Assembly (NCBI RefSeq): GCF_000300455.3
Contig: NZ_CP007215.2
Coordinates: 3,968,001-4,032,000 of the forward strand
Reading direction: 5' to 3'
Length of the DNA: 64,000 nt
Source: Kosakonia sacchari SP1
GTDB lineage: Bacteria; Pseudomonadota; Gammaproteobacteria; Enterobacterales; Enterobacteriaceae
In this document: piece by piece, positions 39,222 through 49,559 of the stretch
Numbering within the stretch: position 1 is the stretch's first letter
How the letters are laid out: the number at the start of each line of letters is the position of its first letter
Notes under the pieces: generated by a model
Databases searched by the model: none
What the model saw: only the letters and a program-made list of their open reading frames with translations
Told to the model about the DNA's origin: nothing
Program-made: the position numbers and the translations under genes

Positions 39222-40655
39222 TTACACCGAACCTAACAACGAACGCACATTACTGTTGGCATACTTTTCCGGCGTGACGGTTTGATCCACCAGTTTACCC
39301 AGCACGTATTTTTGTACCGTTGAGCGGTTGTTCACCTGCTCGTTATGACCGACGCTTGCCAGTTGCCCGCGACCGTTATAGTTGAGCGTGGTGGTGTTCT
39401 CTTCATCGTTTTCCACCAGATGGTAGAAGTAATTTTGCGACGACTTCATTTTGTTCAGCGCCAGCGGAATCGACGGGTCGATAGCCTCATGCCAGGCGGC
39501 GCTCAGATGGCTGCGTGTCGTCTGCTTCACGGTTTTTGAACCGTCATCTCGTGTTTGCTCTTCAGAAGACTGCGAGGCGGTATAGGCGAAGCGATCTTTC
39601 TCTTCTTCATGCAACGGGTTAGGTGATTTCTCGGTTTGCACGAGCGACAGCGAAAAATCATTCAGCCCACTTAATTGCGAAACGCCGTTCGTATTAAGAG
39701 TGAAATTTTGGCCTGCGGTGACGTTGGCGCTTTCCGCATCGCGAGTGGTGTTCAGCGCGCGGAAGACGGATTTCATCGCTTCCATCTGACCACGATCGCC
39801 ATTACCGGCAATACGCGCTTTATCGAATTTATCGTCATATGCTTTCAGCGCCAGCTGCTGTTGTCCGTAGCTCCCGGAGAGTGCAGGTTTGGACATATCG
39901 CTACTCATCTTCAGCGAGTAGTCGCCATCCTGGTAGGCAACGGAGCGCGCTTTGTCATCGGCATGGAAATTCAGCGACTGCAGCGAATCATCGCCATTGC
40001 GTATATCCGTTTTCAGATCGATGGATTTCAATCGATTGCTATCAAAGTTGGTTAAACCGGCGATATCCAGTTTCGGCGGTTGCTGCCCCAGCCCGCTGAG
40101 CGCTTTGCTCAACGCATTGCCGAGGTTCGCCACTGCCGCAGCATCATCATCATTCAGCGCCTCGCCCTCCGTTTTCACCTCAACCGCGATGCCATTGTCC
40201 TGCTGGGTCATCGTCAGGTGAACGGTCGAGCCGGATTTGGTGGCAATGCTGAGCGTCACCGCAGATTTATTCGCACCGGCACTGGCACCCAACTCAGTAC
40301 GCACGCCGGTCAGCGCCTGGGTGAAATCGCCCCGGTTCTCCTTCAGATTGTCAAGCAGCGCGCTGCCAAGGCCAGCCATTGAGGAAACCGAAGCTCCGCC
40401 CACTGCCGATTGCATCAGCCCTTCGATAATAGGGTTGGAGTGCTGTGCGACACTGGTGCTCATTTTTTTCGGTGACAGGCTATAAACCGCCGAAATCTCT
40501 GAAGTCTGGCTCCCGAACATCACTTTCGCCGAGGTGTTATTGTTGGCGACGGCGTTATTGCTGTTGGCGGCACGAGCAGCAGCGCCAACCTGCGTTGTCG
40601 CGCTCACGCGCGTCACAGAAGGCAGCTGTAAGGCAAAACTAAGTCCGCGGATCAT
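39222..40655 (-). CDS. Unrecognised cysteine-free protein behind a sigma-28-like promoter
   Basis: I do not recognise this 477-residue protein. It has no cysteine, no signal peptide and no membrane segment. It is rich in Ser, Asn, Thr, Ala and Gln, with a low-complexity N-terminus (AARAANSNNAVANNNTS). Several Leu/Ser heptad-like stretches and a C-terminal segment with NYNGRGQLASVGHN are also visible. This composition resembles flagellin-type or other exported proteins. The promoter matches the flagellar sigma factor FliA, and its likely transcription start lies near the ATG at 40694. I therefore start at ATG 40655, preceded by GGGAG. It sits between acnB and a TraT-like lipoprotein gene and has its own terminator. 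In E. coli a different gene (yacH) is near this position. A flagellum-co-regulated, perhaps exported, role is inference. Confidence 0.75.
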   Translation of the reverse strand: MIRGLSFALQLPSVTRVSATTQVGAAARAANSNNAVANNNTSAKVMFGSQTSEISAVYSLSPKKMSTSVAQHSNPIIEGLMQSAVGGASVSSMAGLGSALLDNLKENRGDFTQALTGVRTELGASAGANKSAVTLSIATKSGSTVHLTMTQQDNGIAVEVKTEGEALNDDDAAAVANLGNALSKALSGLGQQPPKLDIAGLTNFDSNRLKSIDLKTDIRNGDDSLQSLNFHADDKARSVAYQDGDYSLKMSSDMSKPALSGSYGQQQLALKAYDDKFDKARIAGNGDRGQMEAMKSVFRALNTTRDAESANVTAGQNFTLNTNGVSQLSGLNDFSLSLVQTEKSPNPLHEEEKDRFAYTASQSSEEQTRDDGSKTVKQTTRSHLSAAWHEAIDPSIPLALNKMKSSQNYFYHLVENDEENTTTLNYNGRGQLASVGHNEQVNNRSTVQKYVLGKLVDQTVTPEKYANSNVRSLLGSV

Positions 40656-40697
40656 GACGATGAAACTCCCTCTCTCACCGATAGTGGTAGTCATCTA

Positions 40698-40724
40698 ACA
40701 TCGGCAGTTTTTGCACAATCTTTA
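40698..40724 (-). promoter_or_regulatory. Sigma-28 (FliA)-like promoter
   Basis: On the minus strand TAAAGATT (40724-40717) is followed after exactly 11 bases by GCCGATGT (40705-40698). The E. coli FliA consensus is TAAAGTTT-N11-GCCGATAA, so 13 of 16 positions match with exact spacing. It faces the unknown gene at 39222-40655. Confidence 0.65.
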
Positions 40725-40766
40725 TACTTTGCGGATGAAAACACTAAATTCATCACGAAACACAAT

Positions 40767-40796
40767 AAAAAAAAGCGAGTCAGTTATCTGACTCGC
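40767..40796 (-). terminator. Terminator of the TraT-like gene
   Basis: GCGAGTCAG and CTGACTCGC (9 bp, loop of four) are followed by eight T residues on the minus strand, about 50 bases after the traT-like stop. Confidence 0.88.
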
Positions 40797-40843
40797 CTAT
40801 TTTAGGCTACCCATGCATTCCTCATGCGGAATGCAAAGACGGC

Positions 40844-41575
40844 TTACATAATGTTAGCGACAGATTTCGCCAGCTGTGCTTCGAGCGCCGGTTTGGCTTC
40901 TTCGAATTTCAGGTTCACTTTGTTCGCGTTAGACACAACACGGGTCTGGTATTTCGCGCGGTTGCCCTCTTCTGTGCTGGTTTGCAGCTTGATACCGGAA
41001 GTGCCCTGACGCAGCGCCGCTACGTTGTCGGTGGTCACTTTCGCTTTGCTACGCTCAGAGATTTGCAGGTCGGTTACCATAGTGAAGTTAACATCTTCGA
41101 CCATTGCATCAGCCGCCATACCGATCAGGCCCGCCGCCAGGCCCACGCCCAGTGCCGCGCCGGAGGAGTTGCTGTTGTACGCAGTAATACCCGCGCCAAG
41201 CGCCGCACCCATTGCCGCACCTTCGTAACCACTTTTCAGGTATCCCTGGGTTTCACGCAGGTCCATTTTGTCGGCTTTCAGCACGTTGGCCTGGATCCAG
41301 TAGTAAGCGGTATCCGGGGAAGAGGTCACTTTGTAACCTTTATCAGTCAGCTCTTTTGACAGCAGCGTCTGCAGGTTGCTCATGTCTTTATCAGAGGTGT
41401 TTTTCACCTGGATATAAACGGTTTTCTCAGAGGAGGGTTCCAGCCAGATGGTCTGGCTCATCTGGGTTTTCACTTCCAGATTACGTTTTTTCACCGCCGT
41501 GGTCATCGCGCCACAACCCGACAGCACGAACGCAGCCAATACCACACCGACGACAGCAATTTTTTTATAAGACAT
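40844..41575 (-). CDS. traT: TraT-family complement resistance lipoprotein (chromosomal)
   Basis: The 243-residue lipoprotein precursor has a lipobox LSGC with Cys21 as the acylation site and matches TraT along its length: [16 protein letters not shown], then the hydrophobic glycine-rich [17 protein letters not shown] and [15 protein letters not shown]. On F-like plasmids TraT sits in the outer membrane, blocks mating-pair formation (surface exclusion) and gives serum resistance. Here it is chromosomal, single, with its own terminator and without tra genes around it, so surface exclusion is unlikely to be its main role. ATG 41575 is chosen; the 23-codon upstream extension would spoil the signal peptide. 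Confidence 0.9.
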   Translation of the reverse strand: MSYKKIAVVGVVLAAFVLSGCGAMTTAVKKRNLEVKTQMSQTIWLEPSSEKTVYIQVKNTSDKDMSNLQTLLSKELTDKGYKVTSSPDTAYYWIQANVLKADKMDLRETQGYLKSGYEGAAMGAALGAGITAYNSNSSGAALGVGLAAGLIGMAADAMVEDVNFTMVTDLQISERSKAKVTTDNVAALRQGTSGIKLQTSTEEGNRAKYQTRVVSNANKVNLKFEEAKPALEAQLAKSVANIM

Positions 41576-41822
41576 AACGATTCCTTTTTTCATTCCAAAC
41601 CAGGGATAAGAACTACAAATGCGGCAAACGCCGGACGGGAGCAATGAAACGAGGAAAAGTCACACAGTCCATGTCATGACGGAGCCAGAGGTGCGGGCTT
41701 GCAGCCTGCGTTATATAAAAATTCTTGGCTGAGTTATCGGCATTTTACGGAATAATCTGAGTGAAAAATGCCTACTAATACTTGTAGTTATGTGAAAAGA
41801 GGAGATTGTTGGGGAAAAAGGC

Positions 41823-41846
41823 AAAAAAAAGCAGCCCGCAGGCTGC
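41823..41846 (-). terminator. lpd terminator
   Basis: On the minus strand GCAGCC and GGCTGC (loop of four) are followed by eight T residues, about 20 bases after the lpd stop. Confidence 0.88.
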
Positions 41847-41867
41847 CTTATCGTAAACTGGCGAAAC

Positions 41868-43292
41868 TTACTTTTTCTTCGCTTTCGGGTTCGGCAGGTC
41901 GGTAATGCTACCTTCGAACACTTCAGCCGCCAGACCGACGGACTCATGCAGCGTCGGGTGCGCGTGAATGGTCAGCGCGATATCTTCCGCATCGCAGCCC
42001 ATTTCGATAGCCAGACCGATTTCACCCAGCAGCTCGCCGCCGTTGGTGCCGACAATCGCGCCGCCAATAACACGGTGCGTCTCTTTGTCGAAAATCAGTT
42101 TGGTCATACCGTCAGCGCAATCAGAAGCGATAGCACGGCCAGACGCTGCCCACGGGAAGGTGGCGGTTTCGTAGCTGATGCCTTTCTCTTTCGCTTCTTT
42201 CTCGGTCAGCCCCACCCATGCAACTTCCGGCTCGGTGTAGGCGATAGACGGGATAACTTTCGGATCGAAATAGTGTTTTTTACCGGCGATAACTTCAGCG
42301 GCCACGTGGCCTTCATGCACGCCTTTGTGCGCCAGCATCGGCTGACCGACGATATCGCCGATAGCGAAGATATGCGGCACGTTGGTGCGCAGCTGTTTAT
42401 CAACACGGATAAAGCCACGGTCGTCCACTTCCACGCCTGCTTTGCCAGCGTCGAGGTTTTTACCGTTCGGCACACGACCGATAGCCACCAGCACGGCGTC
42501 ATAACGCTGCGCTTCAGCAGGGGCTTTTTTGCCTTCCATGGAAACGTAAATACCGTCTTCTTTCGCTTCAACGGCGGTCACTTTGGTTTCCAGCATCAGA
42601 TTGAATTTCTTACCGATGCGTTTGGTGAAGACTTTAACGATGTCTTTGTCAGCAGCCGGGATAACCTGGTCGAACATTTCAACCACGTCAATCTCTGAAC
42701 CCAGCGCATGGTACACAGTGCCCATTTCCAGACCGATGATACCGCCACCCATAACCAGCAGGCGTTTCGGTACAGATTTCAGTTCCAGAGCGTCGGTAGA
42801 ATCCCATACGCGCGGATCTTCATGCGGAATGAACGGCAACTGGATCGGACGGGAACCCGCCGCGATGATAGCGTTGTCGAAGTTGATTACGGTTTTGCCG
42901 TTTTCGCCTTCCACTTCCAGGGTGTTCGCCCCGGTGAATTTACCCAGACCGTTAACCACTTTCACTTTACGGCCTTTGGCCATACCCGCCAGACCGCCGG
43001 TCAGTTGAGTGATAACTTTCTCTTTCCAGGTACGAATCTTGTCGATATCGGTTTTCGGTTCACCGAAGACGATACCGTGTTCAGCCAGCGCTTTGGCTTC
43101 TTCGATAACTTTTGCAACGTGCAGCAGCGCTTTAGAAGGGATACAACCCACGTTCAGACAAACACCGCCGAGAGTGTTGTAACGTTCAACGATGACGGTT
43201 TCCAGACCTAAATCAGCGCAACGGAAGGCAGCAGAGTAACCTGCCGGGCCTGCCCCAAGTACCACGACCTGAGTTTTGATTTCAGTACTCAT
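41868..43292 (-). CDS. lpd: Lpd, dihydrolipoamide dehydrogenase (E3)
   Basis: E3 reoxidises the lipoyl groups of the pyruvate and 2-oxoglutarate dehydrogenase complexes and of the glycine cleavage system, reducing NAD+. The 474 residues equal the E. coli length. It has the FAD-binding VLGAGPAGYSAA, the redox disulfide GGVCLNVGCIPSK, the NAD motif VMGGGIIGLEMG and the active-site HAHPTLHE. ATG 43292 is better spaced from GAGG than the adjacent ATG at 43295. A terminator after aceF implies its own promoter. Confidence 0.98.
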   Translation of the reverse strand: MSTEIKTQVVVLGAGPAGYSAAFRCADLGLETVIVERYNTLGGVCLNVGCIPSKALLHVAKVIEEAKALAEHGIVFGEPKTDIDKIRTWKEKVITQLTGGLAGMAKGRKVKVVNGLGKFTGANTLEVEGENGKTVINFDNAIIAAGSRPIQLPFIPHEDPRVWDSTDALELKSVPKRLLVMGGGIIGLEMGTVYHALGSEIDVVEMFDQVIPAADKDIVKVFTKRIGKKFNLMLETKVTAVEAKEDGIYVSMEGKKAPAEAQRYDAVLVAIGRVPNGKNLDAGKAGVEVDDRGFIRVDKQLRTNVPHIFAIGDIVGQPMLAHKGVHEGHVAAEVIAGKKHYFDPKVIPSIAYTEPEVAWVGLTEKEAKEKGISYETATFPWAASGRAIASDCADGMTKLIFDKETHRVIGGAIVGTNGGELLGEIGLAIEMGCDAEDIALTIHAHPTLHESVGLAAEVFEGSITDLPNPKAKKK

Positions 43293-43464
43293 CATGACCT
43301 CTTATTGATTTCCGGCGGTCAGGGGTACTTCATGTCGCCCTTCATCCACCGGGACGTTCTATCCGCCCGCAGTTTACAAAATTGTTAACAATTTTGAAAC
43401 AACAAACGGCAAACGATTTGTCCTTTTGCCCCTGATAACCCCAACAGCCTTATGAGATTACCAG

Positions 43465-43488
43465 AAAAAAGCCGGCCGTCAGGCCGGC
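43465..43488 (-). terminator. aceF terminator
   Basis: GCCGGCC and GGCCGGC (7 bp, loop of four) followed by six T residues on the minus strand, right after the aceF stop. It should leave lpd partly independent of the pdhR-aceEF transcript. Confidence 0.85.
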
Positions 43489-43496
43489 TTCTTCGA

Positions 43497-45401
43497 TTAC
43501 ATCACCAGACGGCGAATGTCAGACAGCATGTTGTTGATGATGGTGATAAAGCGCGCACCATCAGCACCGTCAATCACACGGTGGTCGAAGGAGAGCGAAA
43601 TCGGCATCATCAGACGCGGTACGAACTCTTTACCGTTCCAGACCGGCTCCATTGCAGATTTGGAGACGCCCAGGATAGCCACTTCCGGCGCGTTCACAAT
43701 CGGTGCGAAGTGGGTAGTACCCAGGCCGCCGATGCTGGAGATGGTGAAACAACCGCCCTGCATTTCGCCAGCGGTCAGCTTACCGTCACGCGCTTTCTTG
43801 GAAATCACGGTCAATTCGCGAGACAGCTCGGTAATGCTCTTCTTATTCACGTCTTTAAAGACCGGAACAACCAGACCGTTCGGGGTATCCACCGCAACAC
43901 CGATGTTGATGTATTTCTTCAGCGTCAGGCGCTGACCATCTTCAGACAGCGAGCTGTTGAAGCGCGGCATTTGCTCAAGCGCGGCAGCAACAGCTTTCAT
44001 GATGAAGACAACCGGGGTGAATTTCACATCCAGTTTGCGCTTCTCAGCTTCGGCGTTCTGCTGTTTACGGAATGCTTCCAGATCGGTGATATCGGTTTTG
44101 TCGAAGTGCGTAACGTGCGGGATCATCACCCAGTTACGGCTCAGGTTAGCACCAGAGATTTTCTGGATACGGCCCAGTTCCACTTCTTCGATTTCGCCGA
44201 ACTTGCTGAAGTCCACTTTCGGCCATGGCAGCAGACCCGGCAGAGAACCGCCAGTTGCGCCAGCAGCAGGTGCGGATTCAGCACGTTTCACTGCGTCTTT
44301 CACGTAAGCCTGAACGTCTTCGCGCAGGATACGGCCTTTACGACCGGTGCCTTTCACTTTCGCCAGGTTAACGCCGAACTCGCGCGCCAGGCGGCGGATC
44401 AGCGGGGTAGCGTGGACGTAAGCATCGTTTTCCGCGAAGTCAGATTTACCTTCTGCTTTCGCAGCCGGTGCCGCAGCAGGTTTAGCAGCCTGAGCCGGGG
44501 CAGCAGCAGATGCCGGAGCAGCAGCGGCAGCCGGAGCGGCGGCAGGCGCAGCGCCTTCCACTTCAAACACCATGATCAGGGAACCAGTGGAGACTTTGTC
44601 ACCCACGTTCACTTTCAGCTCTTTCACAGTACCTGCGAACGGTGCCGGGACTTCCATAGAGGCTTTGTCGCCTTCTACGGTGATCAGAGACTGTTCAGCG
44701 GAGACTTTGTCGCCCACTTTCACCAGCACTTCGGTGACTTCAACTTCGTCGCCGCCGATATCCGGTACGTTGACCTCTTTCGCGCCAGCCGCAGCTGCCG
44801 GTGCGCTCGCCGCAGCCGGAGCGGCGGCCTGAGCCGGAGCCGCAGCAGGTGCAGCACCCGCCACTTCAAAGACCATGATCAGCGAGCCGGTAGAAACTTT
44901 GTCGCCGGTGTTGATTTTGATCTCTTTCACGGTGCCTGCGAAAGGCGCCGGAACTTCCATAGAGGCTTTGTCGCCCTCTACGGTGATCAGAGATTGTTCT
45001 GCCGCAACGGTGTCGCCCACTTTCACCAGGATTTCGGTGACTTCAACTTCGTCACCGCCGATGTCAGGCACGTTCACTTCTTTTGCTGCCGCAGCTGCTG
45101 GTGCAGCAGCTGCCGGAGCGGCCTCTTTCTTCTCTTCTGCCGGAGCAGGTGCAGCGGCTGCTGCACCATCGGCGGAATCGAAAATCATGATCAGTTTGCC
45201 CGTCTCGGTTTTGTCGCCAACAGAGACTTTGATCTCTTTAACAACGCCAGCCTGCGGAGACGGAACTTCCATAGAGGCTTTATCGCCTTCCACGGTGATC
45301 AGCGACTGTTCAGCTTCTACTTTGTCGCCCACTTTGACCAGAATCTCGGTGATTTCTACTTCATCAGACCCGATGTCCGGTACTTTGATTTCGATAGCCA
45401 T
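43497..45401 (-). CDS. aceF: AceF, dihydrolipoamide acetyltransferase (E2)
   Basis: AceF is the core of the pyruvate dehydrogenase complex. The 634 residues hold three lipoyl domains with lipoylated Lys41, Lys145 and Lys246, each in [10 protein letters not shown]. They are joined by long Ala-Pro linkers. The E1/E3-binding domain ([17 protein letters not shown]) and the acetyltransferase domain follow, with the catalytic [12 protein letters not shown] near the C-terminus. The three near-identical lipoyl segments are internal repeats at the DNA level too. The gene follows aceE by 14 bases. Confidence 0.98.
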   Translation of the reverse strand: MAIEIKVPDIGSDEVEITEILVKVGDKVEAEQSLITVEGDKASMEVPSPQAGVVKEIKVSVGDKTETGKLIMIFDSADGAAAAAPAPAEEKKEAAPAAAAPAAAAAKEVNVPDIGGDEVEVTEILVKVGDTVAAEQSLITVEGDKASMEVPAPFAGTVKEIKINTGDKVSTGSLIMVFEVAGAAPAAAPAQAAAPAAASAPAAAAGAKEVNVPDIGGDEVEVTEVLVKVGDKVSAEQSLITVEGDKASMEVPAPFAGTVKELKVNVGDKVSTGSLIMVFEVEGAAPAAAPAAAAAPASAAAPAQAAKPAAAPAAKAEGKSDFAENDAYVHATPLIRRLAREFGVNLAKVKGTGRKGRILREDVQAYVKDAVKRAESAPAAGATGGSLPGLLPWPKVDFSKFGEIEEVELGRIQKISGANLSRNWVMIPHVTHFDKTDITDLEAFRKQQNAEAEKRKLDVKFTPVVFIMKAVAAALEQMPRFNSSLSEDGQRLTLKKYINIGVAVDTPNGLVVPVFKDVNKKSITELSRELTVISKKARDGKLTAGEMQGGCFTISSIGGLGTTHFAPIVNAPEVAILGVSKSAMEPVWNGKEFVPRLMMPISLSFDHRVIDGADGARFITIINNMLSDIRRLVM

Positions 45402-45415
45402 TATCTCTTTACCTC

Positions 45416-48079
45416 TTACGCCAGACGCGGGTTAACTTTTTCTGCATCGATGTTGAATTTGGTAATGGCTTCCGCCACCACTTTCTTGTCGATTTCGCCA
45501 CGTTTAGCCAGTTCGCCCAGTGCTGCTACCACCACGTAAGAAGCATCAACTTCGAAGTGGTGACGCAGGTTTTCACGGCTGTCGGAGCGACCGAAGCCAT
45601 CGGTACCCAGTACGCGGTAATCATCAGCCGGTACGTAAGTACGAACCTGCTCGGCGAACAGTTTCATATAGTCAGTTGATGCCACAGCCGGTGCGTCGTT
45701 CATCACCTGAGCGATGTACGGAACGCGCGGCGTTTCCAGCGGGTGCAGCATGTTCCAGCGCTCACAATCCTGGCCATCACGCGCCAGCTCAGTGAAGGAG
45801 GTGACGCTGTACACGTCAGAGCCCACGCCGTAGTCGTTCGCCAGGATCTGCGCTGCTTCACGCACATGACGCAGGATAGAACCGGAGCCCAGCAGCTGAA
45901 CTTTACCTTTGCTACCGGCAACGGTTTCGAGTTTGTAGATACCTTTACGGATACCTTCCTCAGCACCTTCCGGCATCGCCGGCATGTGGTAGTTTTCGTT
46001 CAGCGTGGTGATGTAGTAGTAAATGTTCTCTTGCGCTTCACCGTACATGCGTTGCAGACCGTCATGCATGATGACTGCCACTTCGTACGCGTAAGACGGG
46101 TCGTAAGAGATACAGTTCGGGATAGTCAGCGACTGAATGTGGCTGTGACCATCTTCATGCTGCAGACCTTCGCCGTTCAGGGTTGTACGACCAGAAGTAC
46201 CACCTACCAGGAAGCCGCGAGCCTGCTGGTCGCCAGCCTGCCAGCACAGGTCGCCGATACGCTGGAACCCGAACATGGAGTAGTAGATGTAGAACGGGAT
46301 CATCGGCAGGTTGTTGGTGCTGTAAGAAGTCGCAGCCGCCAGCCAGGATGCGCCAGCACCCAGTTCGTTGATACCTTCCTGCAGGATCTGACCTTTCTCG
46401 TCTTCTTTGTAGTAAGCAACCTGCTCACGGTCCTGCGGGGTGTACTGCTGGCCGTTCGGGCTGTAAATACCAATCTGACGGAACAGCCCTTCCATACCGA
46501 AAGTACGCGCTTCGTCGGCGATGATCGGAACCAGTCTGTCTTTGATCGACTTGTTCTTCAGCATCACGTTCAGAGCACGTACGAAAGCGATAGTGGTGGA
46601 GATCTCTTTGTTCTGCTCTTCCAGCAACTGGGAGAAGTCTTCCAGCGCAGGCAGATCCAGTTTCTCAGTGAAGTTCGGCTGACGAGACGGCAGGTAGCCT
46701 TTCAGCGCCTGGCGACGTTCGTGCAGGTATTTATGCTCTTCAGAACCTTCCGGGAAGGTGATGTAAGAGAGGTTTTCAACCTGCTCATCGGTAACCGGAA
46801 CATTGAAACGATCGCGGATATAACGCACGCCGTCCATGTTCATTTTCTTCACCTGGTGAGCGATGTTTTTACCTTCTGCGGTATCGCCCATGCCGTAACC
46901 TTTAATGGTATGGGCCAGGATAACAGTCGCTTTGCCTTTGGTTTCACGCGCTTTTTTCAGTGCCGCGTAAACTTTCTTCGGATCGTGGCCGCCACGGTTC
47001 AGAGCCCAGATCTGCTCATCAGTCCAGTCTGCAACCAGCGCTGCGGTTTCCGGGTATTTACCGAAGAAGTGCTCACGCACGTACGCGCCATCTTTGGATT
47101 TGAAGGTCTGGTAGTCGCCGTCAACGGTTTCGTTCATCAGCTGGATCAGTTTACCGCTGGTATCTTTACGCAGCAGCTCATCCCAACGACCGCCCCACAT
47201 CACCTTGATAACGTTCCAGCCAGCACCTGCGAAGATGCCTTCCAGTTCGTTGATGATTTTGCCGTTACCGGTTACCGGGCCATCCAGACGCTGCAGGTTA
47301 CAGTTGATGATGAAGCACAGGTTATCCAGTTTCTCACGGGTGGCGATGGTGATAGCGCCTTTGGATTCCGGCTCATCCATCTCACCGTCGCCCAGGAATG
47401 CGTAAACGGTTTGTTCAGAGGTATCTTTCAGACCACGGTGTTCCAGATATTTCAGGAACTTCGCCTGATAGATCGCACCAATCGGGCCCAGGCCCATAGA
47501 TACGGTCGGGAACTGCCAGAATTCCGGCATCAGTTTCGGGTGCGGGTAAGAGGAGAGGCCTTTACCGTGAACTTCCTGACGGAAGTTGTTCATCTGCTCT
47601 TCAGTCAGACGACCTTCAACGAATGCGCGTGCGTAGATGCCCGGAGAGATGTGGCCCTGGAAGTACACCAGATCGCCGCCGTCTTTCTCGTTACGCGCGC
47701 GGAAGAAGTGGTTGAAGCAAACTTCATAAACGGTCGCGGAAGACTGGAAGGACGCCATGTGGCCGCCCAGCTCAAGGTCTTTTTTGGACGCGCGCAGAAC
47801 CGTCATGATGGCGTTCCAGCGGATAGCTGAACGAATGCGGCGTTCCAGTTCCAGATTGCCCGGGTATTCCGGTTCATCTTCAACGGCAATAGTGTTTACA
47901 TAGTTGCTCGCCCCTGTGCCAGCTGCCACTTTCACACCGCCTTTGCGGGCTTCAGAAAGGAGCTGGTCAATCAGATACTGAGCACGCTCAACACCTTCTT
48001 CACGGATGACCGATTCGATCGCCTGTTGCCAGTCGCGAGTTTCGATCGGATCCACGTCATTTTGGAAACGTTCTGACAT
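45416..48079 (-). CDS. aceE: AceE, pyruvate dehydrogenase E1 component
   Basis: This thiamine-diphosphate enzyme decarboxylates pyruvate and acetylates the lipoyl groups of AceF. The 887 residues match the homodimeric E1 of E. coli. The ThDP motif starts at [13 protein letters not shown] and ends in [14 protein letters not shown], and the histidine loops include [10 protein letters not shown]. Transcribed with pdhR, aceF and lpd. Confidence 0.98.
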   Translation of the reverse strand: MSERFQNDVDPIETRDWQQAIESVIREEGVERAQYLIDQLLSEARKGGVKVAAGTGASNYVNTIAVEDEPEYPGNLELERRIRSAIRWNAIMTVLRASKKDLELGGHMASFQSSATVYEVCFNHFFRARNEKDGGDLVYFQGHISPGIYARAFVEGRLTEEQMNNFRQEVHGKGLSSYPHPKLMPEFWQFPTVSMGLGPIGAIYQAKFLKYLEHRGLKDTSEQTVYAFLGDGEMDEPESKGAITIATREKLDNLCFIINCNLQRLDGPVTGNGKIINELEGIFAGAGWNVIKVMWGGRWDELLRKDTSGKLIQLMNETVDGDYQTFKSKDGAYVREHFFGKYPETAALVADWTDEQIWALNRGGHDPKKVYAALKKARETKGKATVILAHTIKGYGMGDTAEGKNIAHQVKKMNMDGVRYIRDRFNVPVTDEQVENLSYITFPEGSEEHKYLHERRQALKGYLPSRQPNFTEKLDLPALEDFSQLLEEQNKEISTTIAFVRALNVMLKNKSIKDRLVPIIADEARTFGMEGLFRQIGIYSPNGQQYTPQDREQVAYYKEDEKGQILQEGINELGAGASWLAAATSYSTNNLPMIPFYIYYSMFGFQRIGDLCWQAGDQQARGFLVGGTSGRTTLNGEGLQHEDGHSHIQSLTIPNCISYDPSYAYEVAVIMHDGLQRMYGEAQENIYYYITTLNENYHMPAMPEGAEEGIRKGIYKLETVAGSKGKVQLLGSGSILRHVREAAQILANDYGVGSDVYSVTSFTELARDGQDCERWNMLHPLETPRVPYIAQVMNDAPAVASTDYMKLFAEQVRTYVPADDYRVLGTDGFGRSDSRENLRHHFEVDASYVVVAALGELAKRGEIDKKVVAEAITKFNIDAEKVNPRLA

Positions 48080-48257
48080 GGGGGGTATTCCTTATCTATC
48101 TAATACGTTGATTTGTCTGGAACCTGTCCCATTGCATTCTCATGCCTTTCGTTCAAACCACAAAAGTGCAATAAGACAGGTTCTGCGTTTAGTTGCCGCG
48201 CTCTAAAGTTTGGCGCTGGTGTTACAACTCTTCCGGTACAACCTGCACCAGAAAATC

Positions 48258-49022
48258 TTAATTCTTTCTCTGCTCTAACCGGCGAAGCGAGCGTTCACGA
48301 CGGCTCTGCTCACGGCTACGATCCAGCAAAATCTCTTCAATAAACGCCAGGTGGCGGTGTGACGCTTCACGCGCCTCTTCCGGCTTCCCGGCCATGATCG
48401 CCGCGAAAATACTCGAGCGATGGTTGCTGACAAGCGGCAGCATTTCGCGGCGCGCGTAGAGCAATTCAAAGTTCTGACGAACGTTTTGCGCCAACATGGG
48501 CTCCATGCAGCGTAGCAGATGAAGCAGCACTACATTATGTGCCGCCTCGGTTACGGCTATTTGATACTGCACGACGGCACTGGATTCCGCGTCCAAATCG
48601 CCGGACTGCTGCGCTCGCTCAATGGCCTGGTGCAGCTCGCTGATCCGCGCTTTGTCTTCATCGGTGCTGCGCAGCGCTGCGTAATATGCAGCAATACCTT
48701 CCAGCGCGTGGCGGGTTTCAAGCAGGTCAAATTGGGATTCGGGGTGATCGGCCAGAAGTTCAACCAGCGGATCGCTGAAGCTTTGCCACAGGCTGCTTTG
48801 GACAAAAGTACCGCCACCCTGGCGACGAAGGAGCAGACCTTTCGCTTCGAGGCGCTGAATGGCCTCGCGCAGTGAAGGACGAGAAACATCGAACTGTTTA
48901 GCCAGTTCGCGTTCTGGAGGCAGTTTCTCGCCGGGACGCAACGTACCTTCGAGAATCAAAAACTCCAGTTGCTGCTCAATCACATCGGAAAGTTTTGGTT
49001 GGCGGATTTTGCTGTAGGCCAT
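48258..49022 (-). CDS. pdhR: PdhR, GntR-family repressor responsive to pyruvate
   Basis: PdhR represses pdhR-aceEF-lpd and some respiratory genes until pyruvate binds. The 254 residues have an N-terminal winged helix ([31 protein letters not shown]) and an FCD effector domain with several conserved histidines. A near-perfect PdhR operator lies 33 bases upstream of its start, so it is autoregulated. Divergent from aroP. Confidence 0.97.
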   Translation of the reverse strand: MAYSKIRQPKLSDVIEQQLEFLILEGTLRPGEKLPPERELAKQFDVSRPSLREAIQRLEAKGLLLRRQGGGTFVQSSLWQSFSDPLVELLADHPESQFDLLETRHALEGIAAYYAALRSTDEDKARISELHQAIERAQQSGDLDAESSAVVQYQIAVTEAAHNVVLLHLLRCMEPMLAQNVRQNFELLYARREMLPLVSNHRSSIFAAIMAGKPEEAREASHRHLAFIEEILLDRSREQSRRERSLRRLEQRKN

Positions 49023-49054
49023 TGTTCCCTGTCTCTACCACTCGCCCGGAGTAA

Positions 49055-49069
49055 ATTGGTCTTACCAAT
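49055..49069. promoter_or_regulatory. PdhR operator
   Basis: ATTGGT-CTT-ACCAAT is a perfect dyad equal to the known PdhR box (ATTGGTnnnACCAAT), located in the pdhR promoter region. Confidence 0.9.
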
Positions 49070-49559
49070 TTCATGTTCTTGACGCTAAAGTAACAAAGTA
49101 TTCACCTTCTGTCCATACAGGTTTTGATTGAAATCAGGAAACCACGCACATTTTAACAATGTTACAGAAATGGCGTTTCAAAGATGTAACCTTGCACAAA
49201 TGCCTCGTTTACCACGAAAGAGGCAGTTTTAACTTTCCTGAAACGCCAATTAAGGCATATGAACCGATTCAGTTGATGAATATATGAATGGTTATTCTTT
49301 TAATATGCATAAAACAAAGAAATAAGTTTATTGAAGAGGTAGATGGGGGTACGCAAAAATGGTTTCTTTTTTATCCGCTCGTCATCAGAGTTTCATAAAG
49401 CAGATGCATTCCCGCGCACTTATCACTATTCTGAGCCCTATGAAAGGGATTGACGAAAAAACACGTCGACATTTCGTAAACTAAAAAATACAAAAAACGG
49501 AATTTATTTATTACACGCAACCGCAGCGTACAAATAACAACCACACACGAGGTTTCATA
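49070..49559. other. AT-rich pdhR-aroP intergenic region
   Basis: About 490 bases without a convincing gene. A hairpin TGCCTC/GAGGCA followed by GTTTT lies at 49201-49230. The remainder is AT-rich and should contain the aroP promoter. CGTAAA-N6-AATACA at 49475-49492 is a weak look-alike of a TyrR box (TGTAAA-N6-TTTACA), expected for aroP but not a good match. Confidence 0.5.

Noticed and set aside
44570-45400. Three long near-identical repeats on the minus strand
   Set aside because: These are the three lipoyl domains of aceF, a normal feature of enterobacterial E2, not a mobile or CRISPR repeat.
43452-45539. 695-codon open frame on the plus strand
   Set aside because: It is exactly antisense to aceF, His/Phe/Arg-rich and without known motifs; the repeated lipoyl domains and GC-rich codon use keep the opposite frame open.
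45743-47830. 695-codon open frame on the plus strand
   Set aside because: Antisense to aceE, with composition typical of a shadow frame and no ribosome-binding site or family resemblance.
49475-49492. TyrR-box-like sequence upstream of aroP
   Set aside because: Only part of the TGTAAA-N6-TTTACA pattern is present; kept as a weak hint, not called as a feature.
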